Below, piece after piece: positions 14,682-21,954 of a stretch of DNA of 35,900 nucleotides. The notes under the pieces are model-generated. The model searched no databases, was not told the origin of the DNA, and worked only from the letters and a program-made list of their open reading frames with translations. A program made the translations under genes and the position numbers. Each line of letters begins with the position of its first letter. Position 1 is the stretch's first letter. The DNA is from Candidatus Magasanikbacteria bacterium CG10_big_fil_rev_8_21_14_0_10_47_10 (GTDB taxonomy: Bacteria > Patescibacteriota > Patescibacteriia > Magasanikbacterales > UBA922). Location: positions 4,264 through 40,163 of the forward strand of contig PFCB01000010.1 in NCBI GenBank assembly GCA_002773135.1, in the 5' to 3' direction.

Positions 14682-15410
14682 ATGAAATTCAAAACATCAA
14701 TCACAGACGTGAAAAAGGACGGATCAGAAGTAATGCGTGGTGAAAAATTAACAGACTTGATAAAGGAAAAAACATTTGCAGAAGTCATTTATTTTATTCT
14801 AAAAGGCCAGATGCCAGACGAAAGTCAGCTGACAATGTTTAATGCAATTCTTACATCTGTTATTGATCACGGTCCTGCTACAGCATCAGCCATGAACGCC
14901 CGTATTTCAGCATCTGCAAAAAATGATATGCACGTTGCGCTGGCTGCAGGTATTTTGGGATTTGGTCCGCGTCATGGTGTTGCAGTAGAAAGTGCCATGC
15001 AATTTTTAATGAAAAACAAGGAGAATAAAAATGTATCGCAGACACTACAGGAGATGAAGGAGAGAAAAGAATATGTCCCTGGGTATGGTCACAAAGTCTT
15101 TGACACTGACCCACGGGCAACCGCACTTTTTGCACTGGCAAAGGAAACAGGTATTGCGGGCGATTATTGCGCACTTGCAGAAGCAGTGCGCAGTGCACTC
15201 AATGAGTCATCGTCAAAATCATTACCTATTAATGTAGACGGAGCCATTGCCGCTATATTGTGCGATATTGGATTTGACGCTGCATTGGGAAGTGGTATAT
15301 TTCTTATTGGACGGGTGCCAGGACTTGTGGCACATATTCATGAGGAAATGACCAATGATACGGGTATTCGACGGTTGGATTCCACTGAGGTAGAATATAA
15401 GAATGCATAA
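14682..15410 (+). CDS. Citryl-CoA lyase (citrate synthase-like domain)
   Basis: This 242-residue protein is a stand-alone citrate synthase-type lyase domain. The catalytic pattern is that of the C-terminal part of ATP-citrate lyase: DHGPATASAMNARISA with His63, VPGYGHKVFDTDPRA with His137, and LPINVDGAIAAILCDIG with Asp186, then GIFLIGRVPGLVAHIHEE. It should split citryl-CoA into acetyl-CoA and oxaloacetate. At about 240 residues it is much shorter than true citrate synthase (about 430). It follows the two synthetase subunits directly, matching the separate synthetase plus lyase arrangement known from Hydrogenobacter. Confidence 0.87.
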   Translation: MKFKTSITDVKKDGSEVMRGEKLTDLIKEKTFAEVIYFILKGQMPDESQLTMFNAILTSVIDHGPATASAMNARISASAKNDMHVALAAGILGFGPRHGVAVESAMQFLMKNKENKNVSQTLQEMKERKEYVPGYGHKVFDTDPRATALFALAKETGIAGDYCALAEAVRSALNESSSKSLPINVDGAIAAILCDIGFDAALGSGIFLIGRVPGLVAHIHEEMTNDTGIRRLDSTEVEYKNA

Positions 15411-15439
15411 ATCATTAGATTATTTAGCTATAGGACCGT

Positions 15440-16111
15440 ATGAAAAATATCAAATCCATCGCACTTATTGCCGCTATCATTATGGTAGCCGGGGTTGGGT
15501 GTTCCAAGGTTGCCGAACAAAAACAAGAAGAAAGGTCTGCATTTGCGGATGATGTCGTTAAGGTTGGTGTCCTGTTTCCATTTGAGGGCGAGAAGGCTGT
15601 TCTTGCTGATGAAGCAAGGCGGGGCATCGGCATGGTCCTGGCCGAGCTTGGCCGTTCAAATATTCAACTCGTGTACGCCAATGGCGGGTGCAACGCGGAA
15701 ACCGCTGCTGCCGCAACCGCGAGGCTGCTTGAAGATAAGATGGTGAAGGCTATTATTGGCGGATTATGCGATGAAGAAACATACGCAGCCGCGCCTTTGG
15801 CACAGGCGGCAGGTATTGTTCTTATTACGCCGGCAACCAGAACATTCAACGCCCCACATGGTGATTTTATTTTTCAAACCAGTCCATCCGAACAGGGAGT
15901 GGAGCGGAAAGCAACCAGGGAGTTTGTTGCAGCGCATAAAGACCTGTATGATACAGCCCCAAGTCAGTATGCCGCAGAATCATATGACGCTATGAAAGCA
16001 ATTTCTGAAGCGCTTCAACAAGATATGCCACTCAAAGATGCATTGTACGAGGTCTCATTTGAAGGTGCGGCAGGACCGGTTGATTTTGACGCGAATGGTG
16101 AAGTAAAGTAA
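15440..16111 (+). CDS. LivJ-like lipoprotein lacking the second lobe
   Basis: This 223-residue protein has an N-terminal hydrophobic segment and the lipobox VAGVGC, so the mature lipoprotein would start at Cys21. The rest matches type 1 periplasmic binding proteins (LivJ-like): KVGVLFPFEGEKAVLADEARRGI, then GGLCDEETYAAAPLAQAAGIVLITPAT, then FIFQTSPSEQG, and near the end QYAAESYDAMKAI. Intact family members have about 350-380 residues; the region between the first lobe and the YDA motif, about 100 residues, is missing. It may be a reduced form or a decayed gene. No transport genes lie nearby. The start fits the lipoprotein signal and lies 5 bases after a possible -10 (TATAGG). Confidence 0.75.
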   Translation: MKNIKSIALIAAIIMVAGVGCSKVAEQKQEERSAFADDVVKVGVLFPFEGEKAVLADEARRGIGMVLAELGRSNIQLVYANGGCNAETAAAATARLLEDKMVKAIIGGLCDEETYAAAPLAQAAGIVLITPATRTFNAPHGDFIFQTSPSEQGVERKATREFVAAHKDLYDTAPSQYAAESYDAMKAISEALQQDMPLKDALYEVSFEGAAGPVDFDANGEVK

Positions 16112-16126
16112 ATCAAAATTTTTAGC

Positions 16127-16741
16127 ATGGTGGACTATTTGAAAGAGACAATTGAAACATACAATAACAATGCGCAGGCCTTTGAGCATTCAAGAGCATC
16201 GTTCGCGCAGCATAGCGTTATTGAACATTTTTGTTCGCTTATTTCCGGGGAAAATATATTAGATCTCGGCTGCGGTCCCGGACGTGACGCAAGAATTTTT
16301 GTTGACAAAGGGTACACTGTCACCGGAATTGACCTCTCCCAGGAGCTGTTACAGATAGCACAAGCAAATGTTCCAGAGGCGACTTTTTTACTCATGGATA
16401 TGAGGGATTTGTCGCTGCCGGATCATCAGTTTGATGGCGTTTGGGCGAGTGCCTCATTGCTGCATCTGAAGAAAGAAGATATTTCGGTTGTTTTAAATAA
16501 CCTGTATAGAGTATTGAAACCTGGAGGAGTGCTGTATATTTCAGTTAAGGAAGGAAATTCAGAAGAAATAGAAAATGATCCTCGATTAGGTGGTGGCTCC
16601 AGATTTTTTTCATATCATACTGCCCAGCAGATGCGAGAGTATATTGAAAATGTCGGATTCCATATTATAGAAATAAATGAAAGTGAGTCACATAATGCGC
16701 TTCGGACATGGAATTGGATAACGCTGCTTGCCAAGAAATAA
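16127..16741 (+). CDS. SAM-dependent methyltransferase, class I
   Basis: This 204-residue protein has the class I fold: motif I ENILDLGCGPGRDARIF (about residues 42-58), TGIDLS with the ribose-binding Asp (post I), MDMRDL (motif II) and YRVLKPGGVLYISVKEG (motif IV/V region). The target cannot be told. The C-terminal part contains a WNWI segment and little else. It lies one base before, or slightly overlapping, the endonuclease Q gene, so the pair may be co-transcribed; repair-related methylation is possible but not shown. Confidence 0.85.
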   Translation: MVDYLKETIETYNNNAQAFEHSRASFAQHSVIEHFCSLISGENILDLGCGPGRDARIFVDKGYTVTGIDLSQELLQIAQANVPEATFLLMDMRDLSLPDHQFDGVWASASLLHLKKEDISVVLNNLYRVLKPGGVLYISVKEGNSEEIENDPRLGGGSRFFSYHTAQQMREYIENVGFHIIEINESESHNALRTWNWITLLAKK

Positions 16742-16742
16742 C

Positions 16743-18026
16743 ATGTTGAACCAAATTATTGATCTTCACATTCACTCCAAGTATTCGCGGGCATGTTCCA
16801 AACATTTGGAGTTGCCTACCATTGCAACGGCCTGCGAAACGCGGGGTATTGATATTGTCGTCACCGGGGATATGACGCATCCGGCGTGGTTTGCATCAAT
16901 CAAAGAGAATTTGGTAGAAGAAAATTCAGGTTTGTATAAGCTGGCAAATGATCAAAGTAAAACGCGCTTTATTTTGGGGACAGAAGTTGCAAGCATCAAA
17001 AAACATAAAGGACAAACGCGACGAGTTCATTTGCTTTTGTTTGCGCCAACAATAGACGTGGCGGAAATATTCAACGCTGAATTGCAGCGTCGCAATTTTA
17101 ACCTGACCGCAGACGGGCGACCAATTCTTGGCATGCCGAGCAAAGATATTTTGCAGATGATGCTCGATATCGATGAGCGTATGGTTATGATTCCTGCGCA
17201 TGCCTGGACACCGTGGTTTGGCATTTTTGGATCAAAAGGCGGGTATACTTCGCTTGAAGAAGCGTTTGATGAGCTGCACACCAATATATTTGCGATAGAA
17301 ACAGGTCTTTCCAGTGATCCACTCATGAATTGGCGGTGCAGTATGCTAGATAATATTACTATGGTATCGTCATCTGACGCGCACAGTCTACAAAAACTTG
17401 GACGTGAAGCGAATGTGCTGCAATTTGAAAGCAAACAGGATATTACATATGATGAAATCATGCGCGTGCTACGAACAGAGGACAAAGAAAGATTTTTGAA
17501 TACCATTGAGTTCTATCCGGAGGAGGGGAAATATCACATGGACGGCCACAGAGATTGTGGCGTGATGATGCATCCTGTGGAAACAGAAAAACATAAGGGA
17601 TTCTGTCCAAAATGCGCGAAACCGCTTACAATTGGTGTGATGAATCGCGTGGAAGAAATGGCGGATAGAACAGAGGAAGAAGCAAAAGTATTCGGCGCGG
17701 ATAATAAAGTACCGTATACAAGCATTGTCCCCCTACCAGAAATTATTGCTGACGTGTATTCATGTGGTGTTGCCACAAAGCGCGTCGTCCGCGTGTACGA
17801 GTTGCTTACTCAAACACTTGGATCTGAGTTTCATATTCTTTTGCATGCTTCAATGGAAGATATCGCCGCGGCATCCGATACCAGTATTGCGGATGCGATT
17901 GATAGAGTGAGAAAGGGCCATGTGGTTGTCCGACCGGGGTACGACGGCGTGTTTGGCACGGTAAAAGTGTTCGAGGATTCGATAACTGTAAAAAGAAATG
18001 CACAGTTGAATTTACAGTTGGACTAA
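16743..18026 (+). CDS. Endonuclease Q (PHP-domain DNA repair nuclease)
   Basis: This 427-residue protein has a PHP domain starting IDLHIHSKYSRACSKHLELPTI (the HxH motif at about residues 9-11), followed by VVTGDMTHPAWF and, further on, MIPAHAWTPWFG and SSSDAHSL metal-binding clusters. A zinc-binding region CGVMMHPVETEKHKGFCPKC leads into LTIGVMNRVEEMADR. This arrangement is that of endonuclease Q, which nicks DNA 5' of deaminated bases such as uracil and hypoxanthine. These proteins were often labelled UvrD-like helicase by mistake. The ATG at 16743 fits the family N-terminus; 16728 would overlap the methyltransferase. Confidence 0.88.
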   Translation: MLNQIIDLHIHSKYSRACSKHLELPTIATACETRGIDIVVTGDMTHPAWFASIKENLVEENSGLYKLANDQSKTRFILGTEVASIKKHKGQTRRVHLLLFAPTIDVAEIFNAELQRRNFNLTADGRPILGMPSKDILQMMLDIDERMVMIPAHAWTPWFGIFGSKGGYTSLEEAFDELHTNIFAIETGLSSDPLMNWRCSMLDNITMVSSSDAHSLQKLGREANVLQFESKQDITYDEIMRVLRTEDKERFLNTIEFYPEEGKYHMDGHRDCGVMMHPVETEKHKGFCPKCAKPLTIGVMNRVEEMADRTEEEAKVFGADNKVPYTSIVPLPEIIADVYSCGVATKRVVRVYELLTQTLGSEFHILLHASMEDIAAASDTSIADAIDRVRKGHVVVRPGYDGVFGTVKVFEDSITVKRNAQLNLQLD

Positions 18027-18035
18027 AAAATATTC

Positions 18036-18070
18036 CAAAGAAAAATCCGCCATAGGCGGATTTTTCTTTG
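18036..18070. terminator. Bidirectional intrinsic terminator
   Basis: CAAAGAAAAATCCGCC (18036-18051) and GGCGGATTTTTCTTTG (18055-18070) form a perfect 16-bp stem around ATA. T-rich ends on both strands serve the convergent endonuclease Q and histone-like genes. Confidence 0.92.
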
Positions 18071-18080
18071 CGAAAGAGTA

Positions 18081-18320
18081 TTATTTCTTTCGGCGAGCAG
18101 GCTTGCGCTTAGCAACTTTCTTCTTAGGAGCGGCTTTACGTTTCGCAGCTTTCTTAGGAGCAGCTTTGCGTTTCGCTGGTTTGCGTTTAGCAACTTTCTT
18201 CTTAGGAGCGGCTTTACGTTTCGCAGGTTTGCGCTTAGCAACTTTCTTAGGGGCGGCTTTGCGTTTCGCTGGTTTGCGTTTAGCAGCTTTCTTAGGAGCA
18301 GCTTTTTTTCTTGCTGGCAT
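18081..18320 (-). CDS. Histone H1-like Lys/Ala-rich DNA-binding protein
   Basis: This 79-residue protein consists of repeats of about 16-17 residues built on AAPKK(K)VAKRKPAKRK, starting MPARKKAAPKKAA. It is highly basic with no hydrophobic core, like the C-terminal tail of eukaryotic histone H1 and chlamydial Hc2. Such proteins bind DNA without sequence preference and condense the nucleoid. The ATG at 18318-18320 is chosen because it sits 8 bases after a strong Shine-Dalgarno site (AGGAGG); an in-frame GTG at 18327-18329 overlaps that region. The gene has a long structured leader. The repeat number is easily changed by recombination. Confidence 0.85.
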   Translation of the reverse strand: MPARKKAAPKKAAKRKPAKRKAAPKKVAKRKPAKRKAAPKKKVAKRKPAKRKAAPKKAAKRKAAPKKKVAKRKPARRKK

Positions 18321-18473
18321 ATTGTACACCTCCTCTCAAGGTGAGTTGAATGCGTTTGTTTTTGACATGACCATGGTACATACCAAAGTAACTCAAACGC
18401 ATGAGACTTTACACGACAAGCATTTGTGTAAAGTATTGTGCATATTAAATGCAACGACCTTTGATATAGTATA
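18321..18473 (-). promoter_or_regulatory. Promoter and long structured leader of the histone-like gene
   Basis: TTCAAA, 17 bases and TATACT (18473-18468, minus strand) form a plausible promoter, giving a leader of about 140 bases. Within it ACTTTACAC/GTGTAAAGT (18406-18414, 18426-18434) is a perfect 9-bp hairpin, and ATGCGTTTG/CAAACGCAT (18350-18358, 18394-18402) a second 9-bp inverted repeat. GAGTT at 18343-18347 (AACTC in the RNA) can compete with it by pairing with AACTC at 18389-18393. The Shine-Dalgarno AGGAGG follows at about 18330-18335. Most of this 234-base gap is thus leader. Confidence 0.6.
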
Positions 18474-18554
18474 GTGTGTTTTATTTCTTTTTTGAATGAG
18501 CGAGACGGCAAAACTGTTAATAACTTTTTTTTTGTAAAAAATAAAAAAAAATTA

Positions 18555-19190
18555 TTACACTTCTTTTCCAAATCCGAGTGCTATAAACATCAGCACACTG
18601 CCAAACGCAATTCCAATAAGATTAAAAAAGAAAAGAGATAGACTGTTATATATAAGATCTGATGATAGCAGTGCCATGCCGATGCCTGTAACAGAGAGAG
18701 GTGGAATAACCGAAACGGATATCGCTATTCCCGCGATGGATGCGGCAATTTCTTTTTTTGAATAGGCATATGCACCGGCTGCGCCGCTAAAAAGAGCAAC
18801 AAGAAAAAGGAGATAGTGTGGCTCGGCGCGAGTTAATATTTCAGTGCCAACTCCAAGCGGCTCATTTTCCAACTGCTGAATAACCCATGACAGGAAGAAG
18901 GACACAGTAATGGCAAGGGCGGATCCGGAAAGTAACATAAAAAAAGAACGAACAATTCTATCAACCTGCAGCACAAGCACGCCAAGAGAAAAACCAAAGA
19001 TTGGAGTGATGAGTGGCGCGACAACCATTGCCCCGATGATAACAGAAACATTATTCATCAACAGGCCGATGGTCGAGATAGCGGACGCCAAGCCAATGAG
19101 CAAAAAATAGCTTACCGAAGGCTGTGCGTATTGGGCGAGCCGTTTTTCGGTTTGGTGCCGAACATGCGTTGCGTGAGAAAAAATTGACAT
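18555..19190 (-). CDS. DUF389-family membrane protein
   Basis: This 211-residue protein has about five or six hydrophobic helices with the DUF389 signature SVIIGAMVVAPLITPIFG (about residues 49-66) and a later ISVSVIPPLSVTGIGMAL. The role of this family is not established; transport has been proposed. Length is at the short end of the family, and no extra cytoplasmic domain is present. It starts 19 bases after the stop of the HD-domain gene on the same strand, so the two share an operon. The stop lies about 230 bases upstream of the histone-like gene. Confidence 0.85.
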   Translation of the reverse strand: MSIFSHATHVRHQTEKRLAQYAQPSVSYFLLIGLASAISTIGLLMNNVSVIIGAMVVAPLITPIFGFSLGVLVLQVDRIVRSFFMLLSGSALAITVSFFLSWVIQQLENEPLGVGTEILTRAEPHYLLFLVALFSGAAGAYAYSKKEIAASIAGIAISVSVIPPLSVTGIGMALLSSDLIYNSLSLFFFNLIGIAFGSVLMFIALGFGKEV

Positions 19191-19209
19191 GCTACTTGAT
19201 TACAGGTTT

Positions 19210-19935
19210 TTATGAATACGCGTGAGAGAGATCTTCCATAAAGAGCTCTGATTTTTCAAATTGTTTCAATACCCATTTTTTGCCAAAATATTTGACATGC
19301 CAGTCGTAGATATCTTGCTCTTTCATCCACGCAAGGAATTCGTCCAATACGAGTAGAAGATATTTTTGTGCTTCGTCTGTTTTTACATAAAGTCGTTCAC
19401 GCGATAAAAACCACCAAATAGACAACTTATATCCTAATTGGTATGAGCGAGAATTTTCAGCAAGCAGGTGAATGGATTTTGTCCGCGCGATGTTGATGGC
19501 ATCGAGCATATCGGCGTCAAAAAGAATGTCGACCATTATTCTATTTTTTTTGTTTAGGAGAAGTTTTGTGAGTATTTTTCCCGTCCCCAAACTCTTACAA
19601 GCAATCATGCGTGTTGCCATGCCCACAACATCTCCAAAAACACCTTGTCTAACTGTTTCTCGCCAAAGCATAAGCGCGGAAATGATATCATCAAAAAAAG
19701 GCATGATGACAATAGACGGTCGTTTGGTTAACGTCCTGCTCACATCATGCCACCAAGCGGCAAGAACAAGGGCGTCTGTTTGTGATTTGGAAAGGTCGCA
19801 TTCGGCGGCCAAGACACGAACGAGCCGTACGACTCGTTTAACATGTGAAACGTCATGGATTGGGTCATGCGACAGTGACATTTTGTACCTCGCAATGTTA
19901 ATTAACTTTCTGTAGGGTGTTTTTTTTCCTCTCAT
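19210..19935 (-). CDS. HD-domain hydrolase
   Basis: This 241-residue protein has the metal-dependent HD fold: DPIHDVSHVKRVVRLV (His27 and His31), AAWWHDVSR with the His63-Asp64 pair, and DADMLDAI with the distal Asp. HD proteins hydrolyse phosphoesters, often of nucleotides; the substrate is unknown. The C-terminal 80 residues are rich in aromatic and basic amino acids. The start at 19935 is supported by a promoter that ends 8 bases upstream; a later ATG at 19881 lies close to the HD motif and is less likely. It heads an operon with the DUF389 gene. Confidence 0.8.
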   Translation of the reverse strand: MRGKKTPYRKLINIARYKMSLSHDPIHDVSHVKRVVRLVRVLAAECDLSKSQTDALVLAAWWHDVSRTLTKRPSIVIMPFFDDIISALMLWRETVRQGVFGDVVGMATRMIACKSLGTGKILTKLLLNKKNRIMVDILFDADMLDAINIARTKSIHLLAENSRSYQLGYKLSIWWFLSRERLYVKTDEAQKYLLLVLDEFLAWMKEQDIYDWHVKYFGKKWVLKQFEKSELFMEDLSHAYS

Positions 19936-19943
19936 AGGATGTT

Positions 19944-19971
19944 AGTATAGCAAAAGAGTCAATAAATGCAA
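19944..19971 (-). promoter_or_regulatory. Promoter of the HD-domain operon
   Basis: On the minus strand TTGCAT, 16 bases and TATACT (19949-19944), with TGC just before the -10 box (extended -10). The start codon is 8 bases downstream, again leaderless. Confidence 0.7.
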
Positions 19972-20024
19972 CGCGGCCAGAGCTTGATTTCCGCGGCATT
20001 TTGAGGTATTGTATCCACGTTTAT

Positions 20025-20083
20025 GCGCCCATAGCTTCCCGCAGAAACTCCCTTCGGTCGTTTTGCGGGACAGGCAGGGGTTA
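20025..20083 (+). pseudogene. Broken tRNA-Ile copy with palindromic insert (5' fragment)
   Basis: GCGCCCATAGCT (20025-20036) and CAGGGGTTA (20075-20083) together equal the first 21 bases of the intact tRNA-Ile at 20119. Between them lies a 38-base insert (20037-20074) with the stem TCCCGCA/TGCGGGA. The sequence diverges after 20083, so the rest of the tRNA is lost. Confidence 0.8.
20037..20079. repeat. Palindromic repeat element inside a tRNA fragment
   Basis: TCCCGCA at 20037 pairs with TGCGGGA, with AAAC/GTTT extending the stem, and the element ends in ACAGGCAGG. The end and the TCGTTTTGCGGGACAGGCAGG section resemble the element at 12125-12178. Confidence 0.65.
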
Positions 20084-20118
20084 CCGTGCCAATAGCGTGG
20101 TACATCGCAAAAAAGAAT

Positions 20119-20191
20119 GCGCCCATAGCTCAGGGGTTAGAGCACGACGCTTATAACGTCGGGGTCGATGGTTCAATTCCATCTGGGCGCA
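20119..20191 (+). tRNA. tRNA-Ile (anticodon UAU)
   Basis: A complete cloverleaf of 73 bases: acceptor stem GCGCCCA/TGGGCGC, D-stem GCTC/GAGC, anticodon stem CGACG/CGTCG with loop CTTATAA, T-stem GATGG/CCATC with loop TTCAATT, discriminator A. The anticodon is UAU, which reads AUA isoleucine codons directly. The 3' CCA is not encoded. It lies between two damaged copies of itself. Confidence 0.93.
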
Positions 20192-20235
20192 CTGTGCATA
20201 AGCAAAAATTAGCCACCAGAAATTGTGGATGCCAG

Positions 20236-20306
20236 TGGCTCCGACTTACTATAGTCGGGTCGATGGTTCCCTGCCTGCCGGCAGGCAGGAATTCCATCTG
20301 GGCGCA
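20236..20306 (+). pseudogene. Broken tRNA-Ile copy with palindromic insert (3' fragment)
   Basis: The 3' half of the intact tRNA recurs here: GTCGGGTCGATGGTTC, then AATTCCATCTGGGCGCA, with a 20-base palindrome inserted exactly between C and A of the T-loop (20270-20289). The upstream part is degenerate, although CGACT/AGTCG still forms a stem. The start is approximate. Confidence 0.8.
20270..20289. repeat. Perfect 20-bp palindromic insert in the T-loop
   Basis: CCTGCCTGCCGGCAGGCAGG is identical to its reverse complement. It interrupts the T-loop of the tRNA copy without any loss of flanking tRNA bases, so the insertion is precise. It has the CCTGCCT and AGGCAGG ends of the element at 12125-12178. 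Confidence 0.88.
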
Positions 20307-20352
20307 CTATAACGCAGGAATTTTTTGCTGTTAATTCCTATTTAGTTGCAGT

Positions 20353-20904
20353 ATGCAATTTGTTGTCTTCGGCGCTGTTGCCATAATGATCACGGGATTT
20401 GTTTACGTTATTTTTTGTCTATTAGTACCTGGCAAAAGAATATCAATTGAATCTCAGGTGCCCCTTCTTGCGGGTGAGCACATTCTTTTCACAGATGAAA
20501 AGGTTCGTGTCGAGGTGCGTTTTTTTGGTAATGTGGCTTCCGATGAGTTGATGTATCAATACAAGCATCAAGTATACCGTGTCGTTGTTACGAACATGCG
20601 TATTATTGTCGCGCAGATATATGTGGTACAAAAGGCACAAAAAATCGAGTGTATCATTAACTATGCGCAACCCGGCCCACCATTGAAGGCCGGGTATATA
20701 TTGGGGGGATTTATCTTCCAACGAGGATATCCAACTGTTTATGCGAATCCGGAATGGATCACGTTAACGTCTGTCCGCGACACACCGGCGGTAGAAATAA
20801 AGATTCCAATTTCAAATCCCGGGCGATTCGTGGGTGACGCGTTGCGGGTTGTCATCTTTACACAGCGTGGAAGTGAGTACACAAAGCGGCTGCATTTGAA
20901 GTAG
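20353..20904 (+). CDS. Hypothetical membrane protein with PH-like domain
   Basis: This 183-residue protein has one N-terminal hydrophobic helix (about residues 4-26) and then a mostly beta region, with EHILFTDEKVRVEVRFFG, YRVVVTNMRIIVAQ and a final TQRGSEYTKRL. The VVTNMRII strand resembles bacterial PH-like domains, where a similar TNxRxI pattern is common, but I cannot assign it to a named family. It is unrelated in sequence to the tail-anchored protein at 13344. It stands alone between the tRNA region and rluA; no clear promoter is seen in the 46 bases before it. Confidence 0.65.
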   Translation: MQFVVFGAVAIMITGFVYVIFCLLVPGKRISIESQVPLLAGEHILFTDEKVRVEVRFFGNVASDELMYQYKHQVYRVVVTNMRIIVAQIYVVQKAQKIECIINYAQPGPPLKAGYILGGFIFQRGYPTVYANPEWITLTSVRDTPAVEIKIPISNPGRFVGDALRVVIFTQRGSEYTKRLHLK

Positions 20905-20930
20905 TGAAGCTGGAGGGGGAGGTCTGTTGG

Positions 20931-20959
20931 TTGACAATTCCACTCTCATATCGTAGGAT
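20931..20959 (+). promoter_or_regulatory. Promoter of the rluA-like gene
   Basis: TTGACA (20931-20936), 17 bases and TAGGAT (20954-20959). The ATG at 20984 gives a leader of about 18 bases without a Shine-Dalgarno site. Confidence 0.75.
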
Positions 20960-20983
20960 ATTGAGTCCAGGTAACACGTTTAG

Positions 20984-21949
20984 ATGAATCAAGAGCAACA
21001 AACATTTATTGTTTCCGAACCGGGTCAAAGGCTGGATATTTTTTTGGCGGGAAAAATATCGCAGAGTCGGTCTCAGGCAAAGAAACATATTGATAGAGGG
21101 GGTGTCATGGTCAATGGAAAGGAACCAAAAAAAGCAGGGGACATGCTGTCGCCCGGAGACAAGGTATCTTTGGCAATGACTGATTTTTCTCGAGGGATCC
21201 TTTCGCAGGCAGAGGCCGTACAGCTTCCTGATATTCACGTCGTGTTGGAAACAGACGAGTATCTGGTTCTAGACAAGCCCGCGGGTTTGTTGGTTCATCC
21301 AACCCAGGCTGGTGAGACCAGAACAGTGGCAGCTTGGTTGTTGAACGCATATCCTGATATTGCGGGAGTTGGTGGCCATCCGGATCGCCCTGGGATAGTC
21401 CATCGGTTGGACAAAGATGCCTCCGGTGTATTGGTTATCGCAAAGACGCAGCGCATGTTTGATCATCTCAAGAAACAGTTTCAAGATAGGAAGATACAAA
21501 AATTATACAGTGTCCTTGTGTACGGAGTGGTGGCGGCGGAACATGATGCTATTGATTTTCCAATTGATCGGGGAAAGGATGGCAAAATGGTCGCACGGCC
21601 TCGACAGGGCGAAGTAACGCTGAAAAATATCACGCGTCTTCAGTCGGGGAAAATCGCACTGACGGAATTTTGGGTAGAAAATCGTTTTGCCAGATTTACT
21701 CTTCTTCGCGTTCAAATTCACAGTGGCCGGACGCATCAGATACGCGTGCATATGTACGCGTATGGCAATCCGGTGGTCGGCGATTCATTGTATGTCAAAC
21801 CAAAATTAAAGAAAAAAGGCGACCGGGATCTGGGAAGACTTTTTTTGCACGCGTCATCGCTGACTTTTGCCGATAGCGCAGGGAAAGCTGTGACGGCCGA
21901 AGCCCCGCTGCCGGCGGAACTTCGGATGTATGTAGAAACGCTTTCGTAA
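20984..21949 (+). CDS. RluA-family pseudouridine synthase
   Basis: This 321-residue enzyme converts uridine to pseudouridine in RNA. It begins with an S4 RNA-binding domain (GQRLDIFLAGKISQSRSQAKKHIDRGGVMVNG, about residues 11-42) and continues with the catalytic domain, including the catalytic Asp in GIVHRLDKDASGVLVIAKT and the later VQIHSGRTHQIRVHM. The S4 plus catalytic layout and the length match RluD/YhcT types, which modify 23S rRNA; the exact sites cannot be deduced. The next gene starts 5 bases after it. Confidence 0.93.
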   Translation: MNQEQQTFIVSEPGQRLDIFLAGKISQSRSQAKKHIDRGGVMVNGKEPKKAGDMLSPGDKVSLAMTDFSRGILSQAEAVQLPDIHVVLETDEYLVLDKPAGLLVHPTQAGETRTVAAWLLNAYPDIAGVGGHPDRPGIVHRLDKDASGVLVIAKTQRMFDHLKKQFQDRKIQKLYSVLVYGVVAAEHDAIDFPIDRGKDGKMVARPRQGEVTLKNITRLQSGKIALTEFWVENRFARFTLLRVQIHSGRTHQIRVHMYAYGNPVVGDSLYVKPKLKKKGDRDLGRLFLHASSLTFADSAGKAVTAEAPLPAELRMYVETLS

Positions 21950-21954
21950 TCTGT

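Noticed and set aside
18081-18320. CRISPR-like or tandem non-coding repeat
   Set aside because: The repeats are in frame, encode a typical histone H1-like protein, and follow a strong Shine-Dalgarno site. No CRISPR array was seen anywhere in the window.
20025-20306. Three functional tRNA genes
   Set aside because: Only the middle copy forms a full cloverleaf; the outer two lack halves and carry inserts.
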